Shown: positions 1-5,899 of the stretch, piece by piece
Numbering within the stretch: the first letter of the stretch is position 1
Layout of the letters: each line of letters begins with the position of its first letter
Position numbers and translations under genes: made by a program
Assembly (NCBI GenBank): GCA_903934195.1
Contig: CAIZMV010000169.1
Span: 1-6,568, forward strand
Source: an uncultured Acidimicrobiaceae bacterium
GTDB lineage: Bacteria; Actinomycetota; Acidimicrobiia; Acidimicrobiales; Ilumatobacteraceae
DNA: 6,568 nt
Direction: 5' to 3'
The notes under the pieces: generated by a model
Seen by the model: the letters and a program-made list of their open reading frames with translations, nothing else
The model's database searches: none
Told to the model about the DNA's origin: nothing

Positions 1-1
1 A

Positions 2-607
2 GGCGACGGCGACGCAGTTCTGATTGGACACGACTGGGGCGCGCCAAGTGTTTACGGTGCAGCCGCGAGCGAACCGCAACGTTGGAAGCGTGTTGTCGGA
101 ATGGCAGTACCTCCGGGCGCCGCAATGGGAATGTCGTTTGCAACCAACCTTGAACAAACAAAACGCAGTTGGTACATGTTCTATTTCCAGCATCCATTGT
201 CCGACATGGTGGTACCTGCAAATGACCTTGCATTTATCGACATGTTGTGGCGCGATTGGTCACCTGGCTACGACGGCGCGATTGATTCAGAGAATTGCAA
301 AGCATGTTTGCGCGACCCTGCACACATGGCTGCCGCGCTTGGTTATTACCGCGCAACTCTTGGCACTGGTGCGCGCAGTGAGAAATACGATGCGATTCAA
401 GCTGCTGGTGGTGGAGAACTAACTCAGCCAACGTTGTACTTGCACGGATCAAACGATGGCTGCATCGGAATGGAAGTTGCAGAGTTGGCACGCGCTATGT
501 CCCCTTGGGCCGAAGTGAAAATAGTTGAAGGTGCTGGTCACTTCATGCAGTTAGAAAAGCCAGCTGAAGTGAACAAACTGATTATTGATTGGATTACGGC
601 AAAGTAA
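2..607 (+). CDS. Epoxide hydrolase-like alpha/beta hydrolase, 5'-truncated
   Basis: This is the C-terminal 201 residues of an alpha/beta-hydrolase-fold enzyme; the frame is open to the left edge, so the start and roughly the first 90-100 residues lie outside. The nucleophile elbow reads GHDWGA, with Asp at fragment residue 11 (nt 32-34), as in enzymes forming an alkyl-enzyme ester. The other likely triad members are Asp152 in HGSNDG (nt 455-457) and His180 in GAGHF (nt 539-541). The cap region has SWYMFYFQ (Tyr58) and GYYRA (Tyr116), which line up with the two epoxide-polarising tyrosines of soluble epoxide hydrolase (Tyr383 in the YxxYFQ context and Tyr466 in WYR). The full set of two Asp, His and two Tyr favours epoxide ring opening to a diol. 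A haloalkane dehalogenase is the main alternative, since Trp also follows the nucleophile, but the Tyr pair argues against it. It is probably cytoplasmic, but the N-terminus is not visible. Its 3' end overlaps the convergent mutY by 14 bp. The fold is certain; the substrate is unknown. Confidence 0.85.
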   Translation, partial: GDGDAVLIGHDWGAPSVYGAAASEPQRWKRVVGMAVPPGAAMGMSFATNLEQTKRSWYMFYFQHPLSDMVVPANDLAFIDMLWRDWSPGYDGAIDSENCKACLRDPAHMAAALGYYRATLGTGARSEKYDAIQAAGGGELTQPTLYLHGSNDGCIGMEVAELARAMSPWAEVKIVEGAGHFMQLEKPAEVNKLIIDWITAK

Positions 608-1457
608 TCATGTTGCCTGTGCGCTGAAGTAACCCTTCATCCACTAGCGATGCAATCAGTTTTTCTGCACGACCCTCATCAACACGCATTGCTGAAATCA
701 CGTCAGCGATTTGATGCGAACCATCCCCCACTGCACGCAACGCGCGTCCACGTGCTTGCCGGTCAGACCCTTCAAAGCGGGGCTGAGGTTTACTGACTCC
801 GGCAGACAACTGCGCTGGATCATCACCAACCCCTTTGTATTTGCATTGGGTTCGCACAGGACATGAATCACACAACGGCGAACGCACCGTGCAGTGCCGT
901 GCGCCGAAATCCATCATCACCTGATTCCATTCCCAACCGAGACCTTGCGGAACCAATTCATCTGCGAAGTTCTGCAGAGCACGAGCCTTCATCGGCATGC
1001 CTTCAAGTCGCGACAACACACGCGAGACATTGACATCTACAACTGCAACATCAGCGCGATGCGCAAATGCCAAAACCGCACGCGCTGTGTATTGACCAAT
1101 GCCGGGAAGTTGCAATAACTCTTCAAGAGACGAGGGCATTTGGTCATTGAACTGCTCGTGTAGAACCACTGCAGTTGCTTGCAGATTCCGACAACGCCGC
1201 GGATACCCAAGACCAGACCACAGACGCAATGCATCACCTAGTGGGGCTTCTGCCAATGCACCTGGTGTTGGAAAAGCTTCGAGGAAGGCCTCGTACTTCG
1301 GCATCACGCGAGCAACGGATGTCTGTTGCAGCATGACCTCACTAACGAGGACTCTCCACGGGTCGTTTGTACGACGCCAGGGAAGGTCACGCAGCGAACC
1401 GCTGCCCCACTGAATCAGACTGACCGCAATGCGGTCATTGCGACTTAGTCGGCCCAC
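594..1457 (-). CDS. mutY: Adenine DNA glycosylase MutY
   Basis: MutY removes adenine mispaired with 8-oxoguanine and so prevents G:C to T:A transversions. The 287-residue product has the HhH-GPD fold. The catalytic Glu40 is in SEVMLQQT (E. coli Glu37), Tyr85 is in LGYPRR (E. coli Tyr82), the helix-hairpin-helix LPGIGQYTA spans 118-126, and the catalytic Asp141 is in VVDVNVSRVL (E. coli Asp138). The 4Fe-4S cluster is Cys189-X6-Cys196-X2-Cys199-X5-Cys205. After the cluster only about 82 residues remain, with DRQARG and a possible winged-helix-like end, instead of the MutT-like 8-oxoG-reading domain of E. coli MutY (350 aa); LGYP and this tail are usual in actinobacterial MutY. I chose the GTG at 1457, preceded by AGGA at 1464-1461 with short spacing. 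The frame stays open to an ATG at 1538, but that start would overlap the upstream maoC-type gene by about 94 bp and add residues unlike MutY. It is the last gene of a four-gene block and overlaps the preceding gene by 13 bp, so translation is probably coupled. Confidence 0.95.
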   Translation of the reverse strand: MGRLSRNDRIAVSLIQWGSGSLRDLPWRRTNDPWRVLVSEVMLQQTSVARVMPKYEAFLEAFPTPGALAEAPLGDALRLWSGLGYPRRCRNLQATAVVLHEQFNDQMPSSLEELLQLPGIGQYTARAVLAFAHRADVAVVDVNVSRVLSRLEGMPMKARALQNFADELVPQGLGWEWNQVMMDFGARHCTVRSPLCDSCPVRTQCKYKGVGDDPAQLSAGVSKPQPRFEGSDRQARGRALRAVGDGSHQIADVISAMRVDEGRAEKLIASLVDEGLLQRTGNMITLP

Positions 1458-1960
1458 ACGTCCTGTCCGTCGTATGGACGGCGACGACTTGGAGCAAACT
1501 CGCGCTTCCACACCATGACGCGACGTCGGAAGTAACACACTTCTTTGCCGTCTTGGTTGAAACCTTTTGTCTCTACCAACACTGTGCCGCGATCGTTCTT
1601 TGACTTGCTTTCAGTTGTCTCGAGAACTCGTGTCTCAGCATGAATTGTGTCGCCGTGAAAAGTTGGGAACTTGTGCTGAAGAGTTTCAACTTCAAGGTTT
1701 GCAATAGCTGCACCACTGATGTCTGGAACACTCATTCCGAGCACCAACGAATACACAAGGTTTCCTACAACAACGTTGCGGCCTTGCACACTCTCTTTTG
1801 CGAACCAGTCATTGGTGTGCAATGGGTGGTGGTTCATAGTGATCATGCAGAAAAGATGATCGTCATATTCAGTGATTGTTTTGCCTGGCCAGTGACGAAA
1901 TACGTCTCCAGGAACAAAATCTTCAAGGCAGCGACCAAAGGGGCGTTCATGTGTTGTCAT
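1445..1960 (-). CDS. MaoC-family hot-dog hydratase, probable mesaconyl-CoA hydratase
   Basis: This 171-residue single hot-dog-fold protein belongs to the MaoC dehydratase family. The N-terminal FRHWPGKTITEYDDHLF (21-37), the TMNHHPLH segment (41-48), GRNVVVGNLVYSLVLGMSV (60-78), FHGDT (101-105) and ETKGFNQDG (130-138) closely resemble, from memory, the MaoC protein encoded in Streptomyces ethylmalonyl-CoA clusters. There it is the likely hydratase converting mesaconyl-C1-CoA to beta-methylmalyl-CoA. The catalytic Asp of classical R-specific enoyl-CoA hydratases (SGDxNPLH) is replaced by Asn43, while the His is kept as His48; I believe Asn is normal for this subgroup. R. sphaeroides Mch is about twice as long, with two fused hot-dog units, so this form should dimerise. 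The ATG at 1960 follows GAGG at 1966-1963, and the gap to the upstream membrane-protein gene is 10 bp. A probable Mcd at 4298 supports the pathway role. The family is sure; the exact substrate is inferred, and another enoyl-CoA hydratase is the alternative. Confidence 0.85.
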   Translation of the reverse strand: MTTHERPFGRCLEDFVPGDVFRHWPGKTITEYDDHLFCMITMNHHPLHTNDWFAKESVQGRNVVVGNLVYSLVLGMSVPDISGAAIANLEVETLQHKFPTFHGDTIHAETRVLETTESKSKNDRGTVLVETKGFNQDGKEVCYFRRRVMVWKREFAPSRRRPYDGQDVWAD

Positions 1961-1970
1961 GGCCTCAACG

Positions 1971-3164
1971 CTACTCAGGTTTCAGCGTGCCATCCGTATC
2001 GTCATCTGAGAATTCAAGGTCTGAAGGGTCAAATACTGGCATCGGGAATTGGCCCGTGCGGTCACGCGGCGCAAATTTCTCAACCCAATCAACTGTGGTG
2101 AGCCCACGCTGTGCTTGAGACGTGGCAACACGTGGCAATGGCCCCAACTTGTGTTTGCGGTCAATTGAAAATGGCCCGACACGTAATGACAAGTAACTCA
2201 ACCAACCGACAAATATCGGTAGCCAATATTGCGCAACGCGATACGACAGAACCCCAACGGTGGCTAGCGGACGAGCTAAACCGAATCCGACAAGAGTCGG
2301 AATGTAAATACTCTCCATGATTCCTAATCCGCCGGGCGTGATTGGAATAACCGAGAAGACGTTTGCAATACCAAATGAAACAACTAATGCATCGAAACCA
2401 AGCGTTCCACCGAATGCCCGAAGGAAGACCCATAGCGATAACGCATCAAGTGCCCAGTTCAGTGTGGCCCAGCCGACGACGCGCTGCATTAATGCACGGT
2501 CTGTAAACAGTCCTTCAATTCTGTTGCCCAAATGCTCAAGAACAGATGCTGCGTGATGTTCATCGAATCTCAATCGTCTGGCGATTGATCGCACCAGACG
2601 TTCCGAGCGTCCTTGACCTTCAACAAGGCCAAATATCACAAACCCTGCAAAAGCCATCAAGAGAATTCCAACAATCGCTGCTGTTCCGTACGCAGCGTTA
2701 ACGCCTCTAGTAGGAATTGAAATAATCAAACCGAACCACAAGATGAAGTTCAACACGACAGCTGAACCGACTCCAGCGGTTGCCAAAGCAAATGCAGCAT
2801 CAGGACCTTTGACTCCGCACATTGTTATGAGGCGATACCCGAGTGCCGTGCTTGCAGCACTTCCTCCGGGAACAATGTTGCCTAACGCTTTAGTGCTCAG
2901 CTGAATTCGGAACAACCGCAAAACACTTATGCCTGCTCCGTGATCTCCAAGAGCAGCTTTGGTCAACATGGAATAAGCGAGCAGTGAAAAACCTTGCAAA
3001 CCAATTGCAACAAACAAAAGATTCGGATCTACATTCTTCAGATCTCGAACTGCATCGCGGAAACCCGGGATAAGCGGCAACACAAAGAAGTACACAATGG
3101 CGCCGAGCACCACAAACTGCAGTGCCCTACTGACGCGCCAGCGGCGCTGTACTTCCTCAGCCAT
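1971..3164 (-). CDS. YbhN/UPF0104 (LPG synthase TM-type) integral membrane protein
   Basis: This is a polytopic membrane protein of the lysylphosphatidylglycerol-synthase transmembrane family (YbhN/UPF0104, the flippase-like part of MprF), without the aminoacyl-transferase domain. From the start used here it has 397 residues. Hydrophobic segments lie near 14-35, 48-70, 122-150, 158-182, 230-252, 258-275, 284-300 and 303-328. The two conserved re-entrant-type motifs are GNIVPGGSAAS (95-105) and IPITPGGLGIMES (274-286 region). A roughly 65-residue soluble tail ends in an acidic run, DPSDLEFSDDDTD. Family members are proposed to move or bind lipids or glycolipid intermediates; the substrate here cannot be read from sequence. 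The ATG at 3164 overlaps the serine hydrolase stop by 8 bp (ATGGCTGA). In-frame ATGs at 3173, 3209 and 3215 are also possible but overlap more, and none has a good Shine-Dalgarno sequence, which fits reinitiation after the upstream gene. It is the second gene of the four-gene block. Confidence 0.85.
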   Translation of the reverse strand: MAEEVQRRWRVSRALQFVVLGAIVYFFVLPLIPGFRDAVRDLKNVDPNLLFVAIGLQGFSLLAYSMLTKAALGDHGAGISVLRLFRIQLSTKALGNIVPGGSAASTALGYRLITMCGVKGPDAAFALATAGVGSAVVLNFILWFGLIISIPTRGVNAAYGTAAIVGILLMAFAGFVIFGLVEGQGRSERLVRSIARRLRFDEHHAASVLEHLGNRIEGLFTDRALMQRVVGWATLNWALDALSLWVFLRAFGGTLGFDALVVSFGIANVFSVIPITPGGLGIMESIYIPTLVGFGLARPLATVGVLSYRVAQYWLPIFVGWLSYLSLRVGPFSIDRKHKLGPLPRVATSQAQRGLTTVDWVEKFAPRDRTGQFPMPVFDPSDLEFSDDDTDGTLKPE

Positions 3165-4218
3165 GGTGACCATCGTTGCCGATATCTGACCCTTGTGTTG
3201 GGAATGCATGAACAATCTTTGATAATTCAGCTCTTAATGAAGGCGCATGGTCAGCATTGGTCTTTCCAAGCCTCACAACAACCAGGTTGCGCCGAGGTGA
3301 CGCCCACGTGAACTGCCCTTCATAACCAAGAGCTGCGATAGAGCCAGGGTCATGCGGAAACATCCATACATGTGCGCCGTAATCAAGGTCGTTGTCCGGG
3401 TCGCGAGCGATAGGAGTACGCGAATAATCCACCCAACCTTCAGGCAAGAGCCGTGAACCATTCCACATTCCATCGGTCATGTACAGATATCCGAACCGTG
3501 CAAAGTCCCGAGCGGTGGCATACACATATGACGAGCCAACGAAATTCCCTGAAGCATCGAAGCGCGGTACCGCAGAACGCATACCTAACGGATCGAACAA
3601 ACGCTGCTGCATGAATTTCGACATTGCATCTGTGGAACTCGACTTTTCACCTAATGCCCTAGAGAGAATTTTCGTCACAAGATTTGTTGTGCCAGATGAA
3701 TACAGATATTTCGTTCCTGGCTTCGCCTCTAAGTTTTTTGAAGCCGCATAGGCGGCATGGTCGCCGACAAATTTCTCACTGCCGAACAACATTTCAATCA
3801 CGTCAGAGGACTTGTCATCGACGTAGTCATCGACGTAGTCTTCGACCCAGTCAAGACCACTCGACATATTCAATAAATGACCAAGGGTGATGTTGGCGCG
3901 GTCGTCATTTTCCCATTCCGGAAACAGATGATCATCGTCAATCGAGAGCAGTCCATCCCCCACTGCCATACCCACCAGAGCCTGCGTGATGCTCTTCGCC
4001 ATCGACCATGAAATCAATGTGGTCGAAACATCGGTTTCAGGGCCATAAAACTCACGAACAATTCGACCGTTATGGATTACAACGAGTGCCAATGTTGTGG
4101 CCAAATGAGGCGGCTGTGAGGCCAGTTCTTCAACGGCACTATCAAGAGTTTCCGCGTCAACTGTCGAGGCGAGTTCGCCATCGAGCCAGTCAAGCGTGGG
4201 GAAAGTGTCAAATGCCAC
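3157..4218 (-). CDS. Serine hydrolase, beta-lactamase class C/EstB/NylB-like
   Basis: This 353-residue protein is a penicillin-binding-protein-like serine hydrolase (beta-lactamase family, PF00144 type). Ser72 and Lys75 form the SxxK motif within SWSMAKSIT. Tyr173-Ser174-Ser175 (YLYSSGTTN) takes the YxN/YxS position. GYEGQF (298-303) replaces the KTG/HTG box, as in 6-aminohexanoate-dimer hydrolase and EstB-type esterases rather than true beta-lactamases. LGHLLNMSSGLDW (112-124) is the typical helix after the nucleophile. No signal peptide is visible, so it should be cytoplasmic; it likely cleaves an ester or amide of unknown identity and there is no reason to call it antibiotic resistance. 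The start is a GTG at 4218; an in-frame TAG lies 12 nt upstream, so it cannot start earlier. There is no Shine-Dalgarno sequence, and a TAGTCT box ends 6 nt before the GTG, suggesting a leaderless mRNA. Residues 124-135 carry a small acidic tandem repeat. It is the first gene of the four-gene block and overlaps the next gene by 8 bp. Confidence 0.88.
   Translation of the reverse strand: MAFDTFPTLDWLDGELASTVDAETLDSAVEELASQPPHLATTLALVVIHNGRIVREFYGPETDVSTTLISWSMAKSITQALVGMAVGDGLLSIDDDHLFPEWENDDRANITLGHLLNMSSGLDWVEDYVDDYVDDKSSDVIEMLFGSEKFVGDHAAYAASKNLEAKPGTKYLYSSGTTNLVTKILSRALGEKSSSTDAMSKFMQQRLFDPLGMRSAVPRFDASGNFVGSSYVYATARDFARFGYLYMTDGMWNGSRLLPEGWVDYSRTPIARDPDNDLDYGAHVWMFPHDPGSIAALGYEGQFTWASPRRNLVVVRLGKTNADHAPSLRAELSKIVHAFPTQGSDIGNDGHHG
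3814..3849 (-). repeat. 12-bp in-frame tandem repeat, three units
   Basis: Two identical 12-bp units (GTCATCGACGTA on the + strand, 3814-3825 and 3826-3837) are followed by a degenerate third (3838-3849, three mismatches). On the coding strand they encode WVED-YVDD-YVDD at residues 124-135 of the serine hydrolase, just after the conserved MSSGLDW segment. The unit length is a multiple of three, so copy number changes keep the frame. This looks like a slippage duplication of an acidic loop. Confidence 0.85.
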
Positions 4219-4230
4219 ATCAAGAGACTA
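4219..4230 (-). promoter_or_regulatory. Candidate leaderless promoter of the serine hydrolase block
   Basis: On the - strand a TAGTCT hexamer (4230-4225) fits the actinobacterial TANNNT -10 pattern and ends 6 nt before the GTG start at 4218, so the expected transcription start falls on or next to the start codon. No convincing -35 box is seen and no Shine-Dalgarno sequence precedes the GTG. A 5-bp inverted repeat, TAGGC-N6-GCCTA at 4229-4244, touches the upstream edge of this box and could bind a regulator. Assigned by pattern only. Confidence 0.4.
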
Positions 4231-4284
4231 GGCGTGAGGGCCTAAACAGACATCACGGGTGCTTTAAACCCCTTACTTATTCAC

Positions 4285-4297
4285 TAGCGTTTAAGGA
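4285..4297 (+). promoter_or_regulatory. Candidate leaderless promoter of the acyl-CoA dehydrogenase
   Basis: TAGCGT (4285-4290) fits the TANNNT -10 pattern and ends 7 nt before the ATG at 4298, placing the expected transcription start at the start codon. The AAGGA at 4293-4297 directly abuts the ATG with no spacer, which is too close for ordinary ribosome binding. No clear -35 is visible; a near-palindrome GCTTTAAACC (4261-4270) lies at about the -35 distance. An alternative -10 is TTACTTAT at 4272-4279, which would leave a short leader. Confidence 0.35.
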
Positions 4298-5899
4298 ATG
4301 AGCACCATTGCCCCTGATATCCAGACAGCCGCTTCGGTTATTTCCATCGCATCTTCGATGGTTGACAAAGCAATTACTTCATTGATCGCGCAAGGCGGAC
4401 CTGACAAAAATCAAACTTTGGCATATGACCTTGCTCATGTGGCAGCTGCAGTGTCAACTGCTGAATCACTTCTTACATACGGCGCGAAGGGCGACATTGA
4501 AAACAACATCGCATGTGCATTCACAGCCGACATGGTGCACGACTTTGTCTCTCGCTTAATTGGTCGTGAAGAATTATGGGGAGTCGAAGCATCACAGTTT
4601 GAACCAGTACAGGGTTTTGTTCAGAGATACCGTGCGCCAGAATTTCTTGCATCACTTGCAGAAGTTCAAGGTCCGCGCCATTTGGCAAGCGACTTCGAAA
4701 TGGTGCAAGACACTTTCCGTTCATACGCAAACAAAGTCATTGCGCCTCAGGCTGAACATGTACACCGCCATAACGGTGACGTTCCTGAAGAAATCATTGC
4801 TGGACTTGCTGAAATTGGTGCGTTCGGCCTCAGTGTGCCAGTTGAGTACGAAGGTTTCAGCGAAGGCGGCGAAAGCGAATACATGGCGTCGGTCATCGCA
4901 ACTGAAGAATTGTCTCGCGGTTCGCTTGGCATCGGTGGTTCATTAATCACTCGTCCCGAGATCCTTACGCGCGCACTTGTTAAGGGCGGCACAGAAGCAC
5001 AGAAACTGGAATGGCTTCCAAAACTTGCCAGCACAGAAGTCATGTCAGCAGTTGCAGTAACAGAACCTGACTACGGCTCCGATGTTGCAAGCTTGAAGAC
5101 AACCGCAGTTCGCGGCACAGGACCTAACGGCGAAGCTGGCTGGATCATTAACGGCGTGAAGACTTGGTGCACATTTGGTGCGCGTGCAAACGTGTTGATG
5201 CTTCTTGCACGTACAGACCCAGACCGCTCAAAGGCTCACCGCGGATTGTCACTGTTCATCGTTCCAAAACCACTGGGTGATTCACATGGAGTCACGTTCA
5301 GTCAAGACGGCGGCGGAAAAATGGACGGCAGCCCCATTGACACCATTGGTTATCGCGGAATGCACAGTTACGAAATCGCTATCGAAAACTGGTGGGTCCC
5401 TGCTGCAAACCTCATTGGCGAAGAAGACGGGCTCGGCAAGGGTTTCTACTTGCAGATGGCTGGGTTCGAGAATGGTCGTTTGCAAACAGCTGCTCGCGCA
5501 GTTGGCGTTATGCAGGCCGCATACGAAGCAGCAGTTGACTACGCGAACAACCGCACAGTCTTCGGACAACCCATCTCGCAATATGAACTCACGCAAGTGA
5601 AACTTGGCCGCATGGCTGTTCTTATTCAGGCATCACGTCAGTTCTGTTATTCAGTAGCCGGCCTTATGGGCAAGGGTGAAGGCGCAATGGAAGCCAGCAT
5701 GGTGAAGGCATATGTATGCCGTGCAGCCGAATGGGTAACGCGCGAAGCTCTCCAGATTCACGGCGGTTACGGCTATGCAGAGGAATACAGCGTCAGCCGC
5801 TTGTATGTCGATGCTCGCGTGTTGTCAATCTTTGAAGGCGCAGACGAAACACTGTGCCTGAAGGTAATCGCAAAGAACCTTTGCGACACTAAGAAATAG
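4298..5899 (+). CDS. mcd: Acyl-CoA dehydrogenase, probable (2S)-methylsuccinyl-CoA dehydrogenase
   Basis: This 533-residue FAD-dependent acyl-CoA dehydrogenase is about 150 residues longer than ordinary family members (about 380-400) and close to methylsuccinyl-CoA dehydrogenase (about 550). Residues 1-130 form a helical N-terminal extension; the dehydrogenase core follows from about 132. Visible signatures are AVTEPDYGSD (253-262), INGVKTWCTFGARANVLMLL (284-303), IGYRGMHSYEIA (350-361), NRTVFGQP (418-425) and LQIHGGYGYAEEY (485-497). The catalytic base is Glu513 in IFEGADE. The KTW-T-AR--V--LLART and GYRGM--YE-A patterns match R. sphaeroides Mcd as I remember it. Mcd oxidises (2S)-methylsuccinyl-CoA to mesaconyl-C1-CoA in the ethylmalonyl-CoA pathway and passes electrons to ETF. 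The ATG at 4298 is preceded by a possible leaderless promoter. It is divergent from the block that contains a probable mesaconyl-CoA hydratase, the enzyme for the next step. The family is certain; the Mcd assignment is good but rests on length and remembered motifs. Another long acyl-CoA dehydrogenase is the alternative. Confidence 0.85.
   Translation: MSTIAPDIQTAASVISIASSMVDKAITSLIAQGGPDKNQTLAYDLAHVAAAVSTAESLLTYGAKGDIENNIACAFTADMVHDFVSRLIGREELWGVEASQFEPVQGFVQRYRAPEFLASLAEVQGPRHLASDFEMVQDTFRSYANKVIAPQAEHVHRHNGDVPEEIIAGLAEIGAFGLSVPVEYEGFSEGGESEYMASVIATEELSRGSLGIGGSLITRPEILTRALVKGGTEAQKLEWLPKLASTEVMSAVAVTEPDYGSDVASLKTTAVRGTGPNGEAGWIINGVKTWCTFGARANVLMLLARTDPDRSKAHRGLSLFIVPKPLGDSHGVTFSQDGGGKMDGSPIDTIGYRGMHSYEIAIENWWVPAANLIGEEDGLGKGFYLQMAGFENGRLQTAARAVGVMQAAYEAAVDYANNRTVFGQPISQYELTQVKLGRMAVLIQASRQFCYSVAGLMGKGEGAMEASMVKAYVCRAAEWVTREALQIHGGYGYAEEYSVSRLYVDARVLSIFEGADETLCLKVIAKNLCDTKK

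Larger units (their letters stand above)
4219..4297. other. 79-bp divergent intergenic region
   Basis: This is the only intergenic stretch longer than about 10 bp in the window. It lies between the divergently transcribed serine hydrolase block and the Mcd-like gene, so it must hold both promoters. Besides the two -10 candidates it contains two small dyads: TAGGC-N6-GCCTA (4229-4244) and GGGT-N7-ACCC (4257-4271). Either could be an operator; neither matches a regulator site I recognise. No small ORF or RNA gene is evident. Confidence 0.7.

Noticed and set aside
1458..1538. A 27-codon upstream extension of mutY to the ATG at 1538.
   Set aside because: It lies wholly inside the maoC-type gene in another frame, and the Ser/Arg-rich residues do not resemble any MutY N-terminus; the GTG at 1457 gives the normal length.
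1640..2101. A 153-codon + strand open frame opposite the maoC-type and YbhN-like genes.
   Set aside because: It is antisense to two well-supported genes, its translation has no recognisable domain, and it spans the junction between them.
3157..4218. Antibiotic-resistance beta-lactamase.
   Set aside because: There is no signal peptide, and the KTG box is replaced by GYEGQ; the protein fits EstB/NylB-type hydrolases.
4560..4946. A 128-codon + strand frame within the Mcd-like gene.
   Set aside because: It is a shifted-frame shadow of a clearly conserved dehydrogenase with a basic, low-information translation.
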